From Pseudomonas sp. B28(2017) (GTDB taxonomy: Bacteria > Pseudomonadota > Gammaproteobacteria > Pseudomonadales > Pseudomonadaceae), in NCBI RefSeq assembly GCF_002113025.1, contig NZ_NEJH01000016.1, positions 1 to 64,000 on the forward strand: 64,000 nucleotides of DNA, in the 5' to 3' direction. Below the pieces are notes generated by a model that saw nothing but the letters and a program-made list of their open reading frames with translations, had not been told where the DNA came from and did not search any database. Below, in pieces: positions 35,462 to 45,202 of this stretch. How positions within the stretch are numbered: the stretch's first letter is position 1; each line of letters begins with the position of its first letter. A program made the translations under genes and the position numbers.

Positions 35462-36603
35462 GTACTTTCATCAGCGAGTTCCTGCTCGGTGGCGACGGCA
35501 AACGGGTTGCGATCAAAGACTCCATCGACATCGCCGGTTACCCGACTCGCTCGGGCAGCCGCGCCTTTGTCGATGCACCGGCGGCCTCCAAAAACGCCGA
35601 AGTGGTCGATGCGATCCTCAACGCCGGCTGGCAGATCGTCGGTAAGACCAACCTGCACGAACTGGCGTTTGGCGTGACCGGCATCAACGACTGGACCGGC
35701 ACGCCAATCAACCCGCAAGCGCCGGATCGTGTTCCCGGTGGTTCGTCCAGCGGTTCGGCTTCGGCCGTCGCGGCGGGCCTGGCGGACATCTCCATTGGCA
35801 CCGACACCGGTGGCTCTGTACGGGTGCCGGCGGCGTGCTGCGGCGTTGCCGGATTGAAACCGACGTACGGTCGCGTCAGCCGTGTCGGAGCCCATCCGTT
35901 GGAGTCCAGCCTCGATTGCGTCGGGCCGTTCGCCAAAAACATGGACGACCTGATTGCCGCGATGCAGGTGATCTGCCCGGGCTTTACCGCTCAAGGCTTG
36001 CCGGGCGATGGCGCCAAGGTCGGCTTTCTCGACGTGGCCTGCGATTCGCACCTGCAAGCCAGCCTGGGTGCCGCCGCCGACCGCGCCGGATGGCGTCGCA
36101 GCCACTTGCACCTGAGCGAGTTCGAAGCGGCGTTCGCCGCCGGCCTGACCGTGATCAATTTCGAAAACTGGGCGGCGTTCGGCCACCTGACCGGCAAGGG
36201 CCTGATCGGCGCCGATGTCGAGACACGCCTGTTGGCAGCGAGCCGCACCAGCCGCGAAGAACTGGCCCAGGCCGAATCCGTGCGCACACGCTTCACGCAA
36301 CAGGTGGATGCGGCCCTGGAAGATTTTGCCGTGTTGCTGCTGCCGACGCTGCCAACCTTGCCACCGACCCTCAGCGAGGCCCGTGCCGGGAGCAAGGCCG
36401 TGGCCGGCATGACACCGCTGGTACGGCCCTTCAACTTGAGCGGTCACCCGGCGCTGTCGTTGCCGGTGGAAATCGATTGCGGCGGCTTGAAAGTAGGTCT
36501 GCAAATCGTCGGGCGCAAAGGCCAGGACGAACTCGTCTGCGCCTTCGGTGCGCAGCTGCAACAAAGCATGGCCGGCGAACGTCCAGCCCCAAAGAAATCA
36601 TAA
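35458..36603 (+). CDS. iacH: IacH, amidase-signature enzyme
   Basis: This 381-residue amidase-signature hydrolase has a Ser-cisSer-Lys triad: Lys20 in RVAIKDSIDIAG, the Ser cluster in VPGGSSSGSASAV (94-106) and Ser120 in IGTDTGGSVRVPA. It starts at ATG 35458; the frame extends further upstream but lacks similarity there. IacH belongs to the IAA catabolic set and may hydrolyse an amide or lactam intermediate. It is coupled to iacI and 23 bp upstream of iacC. Confidence 0.87.
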   Translation: MSTFISEFLLGGDGKRVAIKDSIDIAGYPTRSGSRAFVDAPAASKNAEVVDAILNAGWQIVGKTNLHELAFGVTGINDWTGTPINPQAPDRVPGGSSSGSASAVAAGLADISIGTDTGGSVRVPAACCGVAGLKPTYGRVSRVGAHPLESSLDCVGPFAKNMDDLIAAMQVICPGFTAQGLPGDGAKVGFLDVACDSHLQASLGAAADRAGWRRSHLHLSEFEAAFAAGLTVINFENWAAFGHLTGKGLIGADVETRLLAASRTSREELAQAESVRTRFTQQVDAALEDFAVLLLPTLPTLPPTLSEARAGSKAVAGMTPLVRPFNLSGHPALSLPVEIDCGGLKVGLQIVGRKGQDELVCAFGAQLQQSMAGERPAPKKS

Positions 36604-36626
36604 AAAGAAGCCATGAGGAGAACCGC

Positions 36627-37910
36627 ATGAGCGCTCATGAATACCGGCTGATCGCATCATCGAAAAGCCCGGACGAACTGGTCAGTCACGACCGCGTCGA
36701 CGTCTCGCTGTACAACGATCCGGCGCTGTTCGAAGCCGAGCTGGAGAAGATTTTCTACCGCACCTGGGTGTGGGTTGCCCACGAAAGCGAAGTGCGCAAC
36801 AGCGGCGACTTCAAGACCGCCACCATTGGCCGTCGGCCGGTGATTGTCGTGCGCGACAAGAAGAACAACATCAACGTCCTGGAAAACCGTTGCCGGCACC
36901 GTGGCGCCACCGTGTGCGAGAAGCACAAGGGCAACGCCAGCGGTTTTACCTGCCCGTATCACAGCTGGTCCTATGGCCTGGACGGCAAGCTGCGGGCGCT
37001 GCCGTATCCGGATGGCTACGAAGGCATCCTGGAAAAGTCCGAACTGCCGCTCACCAGCCTGCGCGTTGAAAGCTACGCCGGCATGGTCTTCGCCAGCTAC
37101 AACGACGAGATCGAACCGCTGGAAGACTTCCTCGGCGGCGCGAAACACTGGATGGACCTGTTCATGAAACAGGGCGCCGGCTACCCGATCAAGACCCAGG
37201 GCGAACACAAGTTCAGCTTCAAGGGCAACTGGAAGATCCAGCTGGAAAACACCACTGACGGTTATCACTTCCCGATCGTGCACAAGTCGTTCATGTCGTC
37301 GGTGGATGAAGAAACCTCGGAAATGCTTTCGTTCATGACCGACGAACAAGCCGTGACCCACTCGCTGGGTAACGGCCACAGCGTGATGGTGATGGTGCCG
37401 GAGCACGTTGACCTCGATCACGACGACGGCACCGAACAGTTGCAGGAGCGCTTTGCCCACGTTACTGAAGAACTGTCGAAAACCATGCCTCCCGAGCAAG
37501 TCCGTCGCATCGTGCGTTCGTTGCACGGCGCCGGGTTCAACCTGAACCTGTTCCCCAACGTGGCCATGTCGATGTCGTTCTTCCGCGTGCTGCGTCCGGT
37601 GTCGGTCAGCGAAACCGAGATCCGCCACGTTGCCCTGGGCATGGACGGCGGCCCGGAAATCGCCAACCGCGAACGCATGCGCATCCACGAACACTTCCAG
37701 GGCCCGTTCGGTTTCGGTAGCCCTGACGATGCCGAAGCCTGGGACCGCGTGCAGCGCGGCTCGTATGCCGGCGTCGATGCGCCAATTCTGGTCAACCGCG
37801 GCCTGAACCGCGAAATCACCGCTGAAAACGGCGACAAGGTCAGCCACGCCACCGACGAAGGCGGCATGCGCGGTGCCTACGACATGTGGAAAAGGATGAT
37901 GAGCCAATGA
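36627..37910 (+). CDS. iacC: IacC, Rieske dioxygenase large subunit
   Basis: This 427-residue ring-hydroxylating oxygenase alpha subunit has the Rieske centre CRHRGATVC...FTCPYHSW (near residues 90-113). The catalytic domain carries the mononuclear iron site in LENTTDGYHFPIVHKSF (2-His; a downstream Asp is expected). It acts with IacD and the reductase IacF, and in IAA catabolism this step leads toward catechol. GAGGAG precedes ATG 36627. The stop overlaps iacD. Confidence 0.92.
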   Translation: MSAHEYRLIASSKSPDELVSHDRVDVSLYNDPALFEAELEKIFYRTWVWVAHESEVRNSGDFKTATIGRRPVIVVRDKKNNINVLENRCRHRGATVCEKHKGNASGFTCPYHSWSYGLDGKLRALPYPDGYEGILEKSELPLTSLRVESYAGMVFASYNDEIEPLEDFLGGAKHWMDLFMKQGAGYPIKTQGEHKFSFKGNWKIQLENTTDGYHFPIVHKSFMSSVDEETSEMLSFMTDEQAVTHSLGNGHSVMVMVPEHVDLDHDDGTEQLQERFAHVTEELSKTMPPEQVRRIVRSLHGAGFNLNLFPNVAMSMSFFRVLRPVSVSETEIRHVALGMDGGPEIANRERMRIHEHFQGPFGFGSPDDAEAWDRVQRGSYAGVDAPILVNRGLNREITAENGDKVSHATDEGGMRGAYDMWKRMMSQ

Positions 37911-38407
37911 GCAATCACGACACCCTGAACGGTTTTACAGGTCCCTTGGCCCAGGCCATCGAATTCATCTGGCGCGAAGCCGAACTGCTCGACCACAAGC
38001 ACTACGCCGAATGGGCGACCCTGTGGAGTGACAGCGGCAAGTACATCGTGCCGATCGACCCGGACACCGAAGATTTCGAAGCGACCCTCAACTACGCCTA
38101 CGACGATGCGCGCATGCGTGCCTTGCGTATCGAACGCTTGAGCGCCGGCTTCTCGCCGTCGGCGGTGGACGCGGCTAAAACCATCCGCACGATCTCGCGT
38201 TTCCGCCTGGTGGAGGCGGCCGGCGACATCGTCGAAGTCAACTCGGCGCAGCTGCTGTACGCCTATAAGCGCGGCGTGCATACGCCGTTCGTGGCCGACC
38301 TGAACCACTGTATCCGCTTCACCGATGGCGTGCCGTCGCTGGAGCGAAAAGTGGTGCGCCTGATCAACTCCACCGACAGCCTGAGCGCGCTCGGCTTCCT
38401 TTTGTGA
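37907..38407 (+). CDS. iacD: IacD, Rieske dioxygenase small subunit
   Basis: This 166-residue beta subunit of an aromatic-ring dioxygenase has an NTF2-like fold, with AIEFIWREAELLDHKHYAEWATLW and DSGKYIVPID near the N-terminus. It starts at ATG 37907, overlapping the iacC stop by 4 bp, which ensures stoichiometric subunit synthesis. Small subunits of this family have a structural role in the alpha3beta3 enzyme. Confidence 0.9.
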   Translation: MSNHDTLNGFTGPLAQAIEFIWREAELLDHKHYAEWATLWSDSGKYIVPIDPDTEDFEATLNYAYDDARMRALRIERLSAGFSPSAVDAAKTIRTISRFRLVEAAGDIVEVNSAQLLYAYKRGVHTPFVADLNHCIRFTDGVPSLERKVVRLINSTDSLSALGFLL

Positions 38408-38417
38408 GGGCAACATC

Positions 38418-39158
38418 ATGAGTCGAGTAGCCCTCGTAACGGGTGCCTCGCGCGGACTGGGCGAGTGCATCGCCCGCCGTCTGCACACGGCCGGTTACCG
38501 CGTCGGCCTGGCCGACGTGCGCCTCGATGGCGTGCGGCAACTGGCCGACGAGCTGGATGGCAGCGGCTCCACGGCCGTCGCCATCGAGCTGGATGTGCGC
38601 AGCAAGGCCGACTTCCAGCGCGCCCGCGATCTGCTCGCCGCGCACTGGGGTGGCACCGACATTCTGGTGAACAACGCCGGTGTGTCGAAAGTCGCGGCAC
38701 TGATGGAGATCACGCCGGAAGAGTTCGACGAGTCGATGGCGATCAACCTGCGCGGCACCTTCGTGGCCTGCCAGGTATTCGGCGCGCACTTTGCCGAACG
38801 TGGCTTCGGGCGCATCGTCAACATCGCCTCCCTGGCCGGGCAGAACGGAGGCACCGCCACCGGCGCGCACTACGCGGCGGCCAAGGGCGGCGTGGCGACC
38901 CTGACCAAGGTTTTTGCCCGTGAACTGGCACCACAAGGCGTGACGGTCAACAGCCTCTCGCCCGGCCCGCTGGACTTGCCGGTGGTGCGCGAAACCGTGG
39001 CGTCCGAGCGTCTGGAACAGATCCTGAAAATGATCCCGGCCGGCACCCTCGGCGATCCGTCGTACATCGCTGACAGCGTATTGCTGTTGATCGCCGACAA
39101 CGCCGCCTCCGTAACGGGCGCGTGCTGGGACATCAACGGCGGCCTGTTCATGCGCTAA
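38418..39158 (+). CDS. iacE: IacE, short-chain dehydrogenase/reductase
   Basis: This 246-residue SDR has the NAD(P)-binding TGASRGLGE motif, NNAGVS and the catalytic Ser-Tyr-Lys set (NIASLAG, then HYAAAKGG). The acidic residue after the second strand (LADVRLD) suggests NAD+ preference. In iac clusters IacE is proposed to oxidise or reduce a hydroxylated indole-acetate intermediate. It is 10 bp downstream of iacD. A REP doublet separates it from iacF. Confidence 0.88.
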   Translation: MSRVALVTGASRGLGECIARRLHTAGYRVGLADVRLDGVRQLADELDGSGSTAVAIELDVRSKADFQRARDLLAAHWGGTDILVNNAGVSKVAALMEITPEEFDESMAINLRGTFVACQVFGAHFAERGFGRIVNIASLAGQNGGTATGAHYAAAKGGVATLTKVFARELAPQGVTVNSLSPGPLDLPVVRETVASERLEQILKMIPAGTLGDPSYIADSVLLLIADNAASVTGACWDINGGLFMR

Positions 39159-39177
39159 ACAGCAGAAAAATGCCCCC

Positions 39178-39282
39178 CTGTAGGAGCGAGCAGGCTCGCG
39201 ATGGTCGTCAACGATGACGCTGGAAACCTGACACCCCGTGGCGACCTCAGGTTCATCGCGAGCCTGCTCGCTCCTACAGGGG
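39178..39282. repeat. REP doublet between iacE and iacF
   Basis: Arms CTGTAGGAGCGAGCAGGCTCGC and CGAGCCTGCTCGCTCCTACAGG lie inside the iac operon, so the downstream iacF message may be processed or attenuated here. Confidence 0.8.
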
Positions 39283-39331
39283 ATCGGCCCAAGCCGTACC
39301 GTTAAACAAAAACAAATATTCAGGTGATGCA

Positions 39332-40282
39332 ATGATGAAGGTGAAGATCGAAAGGATCGTCGACGAAGCGCTGGATATCCGCTCCTTTCGCCTCGTGCGC
39401 AGTGACGGTCAGCCGCTCGACACCTATGAGCCGGGCGCCCACGTCGACCTTACCGGGCCGACTGGGGTGACCCGCCAGTATTCGCTGTGCAGCCCGCCCC
39501 GGGATCGCCGTGCGTATCTGGTGGCGGTAAAGAAAGAAGCGCAGTCGCGCGGTGGTTCGCTGGCGTTGCATGAGCAAGTGCAAGAGGGCATGGAGCTGGA
39601 AATGGGTGCGCCGCGCAACCTGTTCCGCCTCGATGAAAGTGCCGGCGAACACCTGCTGTTCGCCGCCGGTATCGGCGTGACGCCGCTGTTGAGCATGGCT
39701 TATCGACTGTCGGAAAGCGGTCAGCCGTATCGCCTGCATTATTTCGCTCGTTCAGCGCGGTACGCCGCGTTTACCCAGCTGTTGGCGACAAACTTTGCCG
39801 ATAACGTGGAATTTCACTACGGCGTGGAGCCAGCGGATCTGGACGGCGCGCTGAGCGAATGTCTGGAGCGCGCCGGCAGCGCAGCCCATGTCTACACCTG
39901 CGGCCCGGCACCGTTCATGAACAAAGTGGTGGAAGTGGCTTCGCGCAGTCGCCCGGATGATGCGATTCACCTCGAGCACTTCGCGGCGGACCCGGCGGCC
40001 AACAGTGCCCCGGCCGGCACCTTCGAAGTGGAACTGGCCAGTTCCGGCGTGGTGCTGCAGGTGCCGGCCAACGCCAGCCTGGTCGATGTACTGCAGGCTC
40101 ACGGTTGCGACATCGACACCGAGTGCCGCGAAGGCATTTGCGGCACCTGCATCATCGAGGTCCTGGACGGTGTGCCGGAGCACCGCGACAACTGCCTGTC
40201 GAACAAGGAAAAGGCGTCCAACAAGCAGATCTGCGCTTGTATATCACGGGCGCTCTCCGCCCGTCTGGTATTGGACCTTTAA
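39332..40282 (+). CDS. iacF: IacF, flavin/2Fe-2S oxygenase reductase
   Basis: This 316-residue reductase is of the phthalate-dioxygenase-reductase type. A flavin-binding beta-barrel (RQYSLCSPP) is followed by an NAD-binding domain (LFAAGIGVTPLLSM, YTCGPAPFM) and a C-terminal plant-type ferredoxin domain with ECREGICGTC and a distal Cys in HRDNCLS. It passes electrons from NADH to the IacCD Rieske oxygenase. ATG 39332 is followed by a second ATG; either start is possible. Confidence 0.9.
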   Translation: MMKVKIERIVDEALDIRSFRLVRSDGQPLDTYEPGAHVDLTGPTGVTRQYSLCSPPRDRRAYLVAVKKEAQSRGGSLALHEQVQEGMELEMGAPRNLFRLDESAGEHLLFAAGIGVTPLLSMAYRLSESGQPYRLHYFARSARYAAFTQLLATNFADNVEFHYGVEPADLDGALSECLERAGSAAHVYTCGPAPFMNKVVEVASRSRPDDAIHLEHFAADPAANSAPAGTFEVELASSGVVLQVPANASLVDVLQAHGCDIDTECREGICGTCIIEVLDGVPEHRDNCLSNKEKASNKQICACISRALSARLVLDL

Positions 40283-40432
40283 GACCAGGAACACTGGAAA
40301 GCGTGCGCCGGAGCCTGTTGAATGGGCGCCCGGTGGCCATCGAGGGAGGCGATGGTTACAGAAACAACGGTTTGACGAACCGCTCGATGAAGCGGTCGAA
40401 AAATAACAACAAAAACGTGAGGCATTGCGGAC

Positions 40433-41353
40433 ATGATTACAGCATCGACGGTGCGCAACGAGGCGTTCGAAAGTTGGTTGAGCCAGGTGAACCAGGCCTG
40501 TGGGCGTTTCGATGCCCGGGCACTGGACTCCGATTTCTACGGCGAACTGGCGGAGTTTCGCAGCGGTGCGATCAACCTCAGTGTGGTCGACATGGCGCAC
40601 GTGCATTTGTACCGCACCAGCAAGGACGTCAGCACCAGCAGCGACGGCCACTACTACGCGGTGTTCCAGATGCGGGGCAGCTCGCAACTGGAGCAGGGCG
40701 ACAACCGTGCGCAACTGGGCTGTGGTGACATCGCGCTGATCGATGCCAGCCGTCCGAGCGACATGATCTACAACGACGATTGCCGCCAGCTTTCGTTGAT
40801 TCTTCCGCGCCAGGTGGTCGAGCGTGGTTCGCACTTCAATGCCGTCAACTGTGCCACGCGCATCGCGGCCAGCAGCCCCCTGGCGGCGATGGCCAACAAG
40901 CTGGTGCAGGGCACCCGCCAGCAGGAGGGGCTGGACATGCAGGAGAGCGAGGCCGTGCTCGATGCCCTGGCCAGCCTGTTGCTGCCGGGCATCAGCGCCC
41001 GTGACAGTGGCGTGGACCCGCACGAGCGACAATTTCGCAAAATCATCGCCTTCATCGACGCGCACCTGAGCGACGAAGAACTGTGCCCCGAGCTGATTGC
41101 CCGTGAAGTGGGGATTTCCGTGCGCGGCCTGTACCGGATGTTTTCCAAGCGCGGCCTGGTGGTGGCGCAATACATCAAGCACCGACGCCTGGACTTCTGC
41201 GCCGAAAACCTGCGCCGCGCTGATGTCGAGCAGAAGCTATCGGCGCTGTGTTATGCCTGGGGCTTCTCTGATTCAAGCTACTTTTCGTCGGCCTTCAAAT
41301 CGCGCTTTGGCGTGTCACCGGGTGCTTATCGCAAGCGTTATAGCCATAACTGA
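40433..41353 (+). CDS. AraC-family regulator (FeaR-like)
   Basis: This 306-residue regulator has an AraC_binding_2 N-terminal half (FYGELAEFRSGAINLSVVDMAHVHLYR, LIDASRPSDMIY, RQLSLILPRQVVE) and a C-terminal AraC domain (ELIAREVGISVRGLYRMF, then WGFSDSSYFSSAFKSRFGVSP). FeaR-type proteins control aromatic amine and aldehyde catabolism. It lies downstream of iacF and is the likely local activator of iac genes, in place of the MarR-type IacR described for other clusters (inference). A broken relative occurs at 46804-47288. Confidence 0.88.
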   Translation: MITASTVRNEAFESWLSQVNQACGRFDARALDSDFYGELAEFRSGAINLSVVDMAHVHLYRTSKDVSTSSDGHYYAVFQMRGSSQLEQGDNRAQLGCGDIALIDASRPSDMIYNDDCRQLSLILPRQVVERGSHFNAVNCATRIAASSPLAAMANKLVQGTRQQEGLDMQESEAVLDALASLLLPGISARDSGVDPHERQFRKIIAFIDAHLSDEELCPELIAREVGISVRGLYRMFSKRGLVVAQYIKHRRLDFCAENLRRADVEQKLSALCYAWGFSDSSYFSSAFKSRFGVSPGAYRKRYSHN

Positions 41354-41370
41354 TGTTGTATTTGCTGGCC

Positions 41371-41394
41371 CCTTCGCGAGCCTGCTCGCGAAGG
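41371..41394. terminator. REP hairpin between convergent genes
   Basis: CCTTCGCGAG-CCTG-CTCGCGAAGG is a perfect 10-bp stem midway between the convergent AraC (+) and FixJ-like (-) genes. It is a possible bidirectional terminator. Confidence 0.5.
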
Positions 41395-41419
41395 CGGCCG
41401 AATGGCCGCCGCAGATCAC

Positions 41420-42049
41420 TCAGTGCCGCACCGGCTCATCCACCGGTAAATGCAGCACCTCGCGCACCAGCATGGCGATGCTGGTCACGCCCATCTTTTC
41501 CTTGATCTTGGTGCGGTGCACGTCAACGGTCTTCACGCTGATGTTCAGCTCCCGCGCAATCACCTTGCTGGCCTTGCCGTCGATCACCAGCATCAACACT
41601 TCCCGCTCACGGCTGGTCAGCAGTGCCAGTTTGCCTTGCAGGTTCTGCCGCTGCTGTTGGTCGGCCTGGGCGTGTACGGCAGTCTTCAGCGCGGCCTGGA
41701 TGCGGTCGATCATCTGCTGCGGGTTGTAGGGCTTCTCGACGAAATCCAGCGCGCCGTTCTTCATCGCCGTGACCGACATCGGAATATCGCCGTGGGCCGA
41801 GACGAAAATGGTCGGCAAAGTGCTGCCGCGCTGGTTGAGGATTTCCTGCAGCTGGAAACCGCTGGTCTCCGGCATGCGCACGTCGAGCACCAGGCAGGCG
41901 GGCTGCCTGGGGTCATATTGGCTGAGGAACTCTTCGGCGCCGGCGAAGCACTGCGCCTGCACGCTGACAGACTCCAGCAGCCAGGCCAGGGAAGTGCGCA
42001 GGTCCTTGTCGTCGTCAACGATATAAACAATCGGTTTACGGGTTTCCAT
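41420..42049 (-). CDS. FixJ-type (LuxR-family) response regulator
   Basis: This 209-residue regulator starts METRKPIVYIVDDD at ATG 42049. The receiver domain has phospho-acceptor Asp56 in CLVLDVRMP and the FixJ-type VEKPYNPQQM loop. A LuxR/GerE helix-turn-helix follows (LTSREREVLMLVIDGKASKVIARELNISVKTVDVHRTKI). It is the natural partner type for the FixL-like kinase at 31583-33073. The genomic split around the iac genes suggests joint control of iac expression (inference). Confidence 0.9.
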   Translation of the reverse strand: METRKPIVYIVDDDKDLRTSLAWLLESVSVQAQCFAGAEEFLSQYDPRQPACLVLDVRMPETSGFQLQEILNQRGSTLPTIFVSAHGDIPMSVTAMKNGALDFVEKPYNPQQMIDRIQAALKTAVHAQADQQQRQNLQGKLALLTSREREVLMLVIDGKASKVIARELNISVKTVDVHRTKIKEKMGVTSIAMLVREVLHLPVDEPVRH

Positions 42050-42308
42050 CGGGGCTGCCACGATAATTTCTAATTATTGTTTTCGCACGCGAACGCGCGG
42101 CACGCATTGGCTCATCGTTCTGGAGCCAGTATGCAGAATACCCACTGTGGCTGGCCCTTGCGATAAAGAAACCACCTAGTCGACTAGCGGAAACCCAACC
42201 TCACCATGGGGATCGTCAGAATGGTTGTGCAGCGCCTGCGGCCTTAGTCTTGTTCCATCACCTACGGACCGCTTTCGACGCGGTCCTTCTGAAGGAAGGG
42301 GCATCGAC

Positions 42309-42821
42309 ATGGCCAACCTGAGCCAGCAGCAAATCGACTTTCGCAACGCCATGGCGCAGTTGCCGGCGGCGGTGAACATCATCACCACCAACGGCCCGGG
42401 CGGGCGCTGCGGCATCACCGCCAGCGCCGTGTGCTCGGTGACCGACTCGCCGCCCACCGTGCTGGTGTGCGTCAACCGCAATAGCGCCACACACGACGTG
42501 TTCCGCACCAACGGTCGGTTGTGCGTCAACGTGCTGTGTGGCGAACAGGAAGAACTGGCCCGGCATTTCGCCGGCATGACCCAGGTGCCGATGGCCGAGC
42601 GTTTTGCCTGGGACCTGTGGGACGACGGCGCGGCCGACGTGCCGGTTCTGCGCGATGCCCTGGTGCAGCTGGAAGGGCGGATCAGCGAGTGCAAGGAAGT
42701 GGGGTCGCACTCGGTGATGTTTGTCGAGCTGGAAAAGGTCGGGGTTCGGGAACCGCGCGATAGCCTGGTGTATTTCAACCGGTTGTTCCATCGCCTTGAG
42801 CATGTGGGGGCGCATTGCTGA
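42309..42821 (+). CDS. iacG: IacG, flavin reductase
   Basis: This 170-residue flavin reductase is of the HpaC/NtaB family: DFRNAMAQLPAAVNIITTNGPGGRCGITASAVCSVTDSPPTVLVCV holds the flavin-binding loop, and FVELEKVGV...LVYFNRLFHRL ends the fold. It supplies FADH2/FMNH2 to IacA. It is transcribed separately from the iacA-F operon, divergent from the FixJ-like gene across a 259-bp gap. AAGGGGC lies before ATG 42309. Confidence 0.88.
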   Translation: MANLSQQQIDFRNAMAQLPAAVNIITTNGPGGRCGITASAVCSVTDSPPTVLVCVNRNSATHDVFRTNGRLCVNVLCGEQEELARHFAGMTQVPMAERFAWDLWDDGAADVPVLRDALVQLEGRISECKEVGSHSVMFVELEKVGVREPRDSLVYFNRLFHRLEHVGAHC

Positions 42822-42825
42822 GAAT

Positions 42826-43005
42826 GTGGGAGCGACGGTGCGGCGATCCGACCTGCTAGCGAAAGCGGTGCTTCAGCAGCATTGATGTTGGATGTGCTGG
42901 CCTCTTCGCGAGCAGGCTCGCTCCCACAGGGATTTTCAGTGAACACAGGAATTGTGAACGATGAAGATCCGGTGTGGGGGCGAGCCTGCTCGCGAAGGCA
43001 GTAGA
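42826..43005. repeat. Cluster of REP arms
   Basis: TGTGGGAGCGACGGTGCGGCG (42826), CGCGAGCAGGCTCGCTCCCACA (42909-42930) and GGGGGCGAGCCTGCTCGCG (42975-42993) form a doublet plus a single REP between iacG and the convergent chemoreceptor gene. Confidence 0.7.
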
Positions 43006-43021
43006 TCAGGCAACACATTCC

Positions 43022-45148
43022 TCAGATCCGAAAACTCCCCACCAACTGATTCAGCCGCGTCGCCTGTTGCTCCAGTTCGGTACAAGCGCGCAATGTCGAT
43101 TGCAAGTTCTCCACGCCTTGCTGGTTCAGGGTGTTGATTTGGGTGATGTCGACATTCAGGGCCTCGACCACCGCGGTCTGTTCTTCGGTGGCGGCGGCGA
43201 CGGACTGGTTGACGTTGTCGATCTCGCCGATGCGCCGGGTCACGCTGCCCAGGCGGGAGCCGGCGAGGTTGGCGATGGTGACGCTTTCTTCGCTGTGGCG
43301 CTGGCTCTCGGTCATGGTGGTGACTGATTCACGCGCGCCCATTTGCAGCTCCTCGATCATCTGCTGGATTTCCAGCGCCGATGTCTGGGTGCGTCCGGCC
43401 AGGCTGCGCACTTCGTCAGCGACGACGGCAAAACCACGACCCGCTTCACCGGCCCGCGCCGCTTCGATCGCTGCGTTGAGCGCCAGCAGGTTGGTCTGCT
43501 GGGAGATACCCTTGATCACCTCAAGAATCTGCCCGATGTTCACGGTCTTGTCGTTGAGCACTTCGATGTTGGCGCACGATGCACTGATCTTGCCGGACAG
43601 TTCACTCATCACCTCGATCGTGCGCTGCACCACCTGGCGCCCATCCTCGGCTTGTTGCCGGGCATTGGAGGCCTGATGCGAGGCATCGGAGGCGTTATGG
43701 GCTATCTCCTGTGCGGCCGCGCCCAACTGGTTGATCGCTGCCGCCACGCTGTTGGTGCGGGTGGACTGATCGTCGAAATTGCTCATCGACGAGTTTGAAG
43801 CGTCCAGTACCCGCCGCGCGCCTTCGTTCACCCCCAGCGCCGCCGATGACACCTCGCGGATCGAATGGTGGATGCGTTCGACAAAACGGTTGAACGCAGT
43901 CGCCAATTGCCCGATTTCATCCCGCGATTGCACTTGCAGGCGCCGGGTCAGGTCGCCTTCGCCCAGGGAGATATCCTCCATCACTCGGGTCAGTACTTGC
44001 AGCGGCCGGGTGATGCGCTGTGCGGTGTACCAGATCAGCAACAGGCCGAGCAGGGCCGAACCGCCACCGAGCAGCAGTTCAAGCGCGGTGCTTTGCACGC
44101 CCTGGGCATCGAGTTCTTTTTGCAATGTGGTGACCGGTGCCAGCAACACGTTCTGCGGCACACCGACCAACACGCCCCATGGCGCGGCACCGGCAATCGG
44201 CGACAGAGGTTCAAGGACCTTGATCTGCCGGGCATCGACAAACACTTCGGGTTTGCCCTGGTGCAGGGCGTCCATGACCTCGTTGCTGTCCATCGGTTGG
44301 CCCAGGCGATTGACATCCTGGCTGTTGGCGGAGATCACCCCGCGCGGGCTGACGATGCTGATCCGGCCGTTACCATTGAACAGCGCACGGGCACTGGATT
44401 CGCTGTTCTGCTGTAGGGCGGCGAGGTTGATGTCCAGTCCCACCACGGCGATGACCTTGCCGTTTTCCAGCAGCGGGAAGGCAACGCTGGTCACCAGTTT
44501 GCGGCTGCCTGAGGCTTCATCGAAATAGGGCTCCAGCACACAGGCCTGGCGGGTGTCGCGAGCGCAGGTATAGAAGGCGTTGTACGGCGCGCCGCTCGGC
44601 CCCGGCTCGGTGTTGGCGAGCAGGCCTTCGTCGCCGATCACCGCTTGCAGTTCGCCGGGTTTGCTCTGCACCCAATAGAGGGAAAAGCGTCCGGTTTCAT
44701 TGCTGCCAAGTTCCGCCTGGCTGGCGAAGCCGGCGTCGGCGCCATCGAGTGCACCGGGTTCGAAAATGACATAAAGCCCGAGCAGGTCGGGCTTGTCGAT
44801 CAAGGCCTGGTGGAGCTGGGCAGTCAGCTCCTGGCGCAGTTGTTGGCGGGTCAGGTTGCCCCTTTGTTGCAGTTGTCGCAGGTACAACAGATACCGCGAT
44901 AACCCCTGGCCATATTCGTGGGTCTGCATGAAGGTGCGTTGCACTTGCATGGCCTGCACTTTGCCCAGGGCCTGCATGTGTTCCCTGGCCGCATTGGCAA
45001 GCATGTCGCCGCTGGCTTGCGCCACTTGCCGGCTGCTCTTGTGGGTCTGATAGAGCGACAAACCCATCAGTAAGCCGACGACCAGCAGCAGGCAGAGGCC
45101 GGCGAGGAGGGCGATCTTGCTCTGGATCGTCAGGAATTTCTTGTGCAT
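43022..45148 (-). CDS. Methyl-accepting chemotaxis protein (Cache-type sensor)
   Basis: This 708-residue chemoreceptor starts [15 protein letters not shown] at ATG 45148. A membrane segment (about 11-32) is followed by a large periplasmic domain of about 330 residues with dCache features ([29 protein letters not shown]). A second membrane helix ([13 protein letters not shown]), HAMP and a long cytoplasmic coiled coil with the hairpin tip [25 protein letters not shown] complete it. No CheR-binding pentapeptide tail is evident. Location beside the IAA and amine catabolic genes suggests it detects a related plant compound (inference). Confidence 0.9.
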   Translation of the reverse strand: MHKKFLTIQSKIALLAGLCLLLVVGLLMGLSLYQTHKSSRQVAQASGDMLANAAREHMQALGKVQAMQVQRTFMQTHEYGQGLSRYLLYLRQLQQRGNLTRQQLRQELTAQLHQALIDKPDLLGLYVIFEPGALDGADAGFASQAELGSNETGRFSLYWVQSKPGELQAVIGDEGLLANTEPGPSGAPYNAFYTCARDTRQACVLEPYFDEASGSRKLVTSVAFPLLENGKVIAVVGLDINLAALQQNSESSARALFNGNGRISIVSPRGVISANSQDVNRLGQPMDSNEVMDALHQGKPEVFVDARQIKVLEPLSPIAGAAPWGVLVGVPQNVLLAPVTTLQKELDAQGVQSTALELLLGGGSALLGLLLIWYTAQRITRPLQVLTRVMEDISLGEGDLTRRLQVQSRDEIGQLATAFNRFVERIHHSIREVSSAALGVNEGARRVLDASNSSMSNFDDQSTRTNSVAAAINQLGAAAQEIAHNASDASHQASNARQQAEDGRQVVQRTIEVMSELSGKISASCANIEVLNDKTVNIGQILEVIKGISQQTNLLALNAAIEAARAGEAGRGFAVVADEVRSLAGRTQTSALEIQQMIEELQMGARESVTTMTESQRHSEESVTIANLAGSRLGSVTRRIGEIDNVNQSVAAATEEQTAVVEALNVDITQINTLNQQGVENLQSTLRACTELEQQATRLNQLVGSFRI

Positions 45149-45202
45149 TGGAAATACCTTTTCCCATACGGGCAACGACACCGCCGTTGCCCGTGACCGA
45201 AA

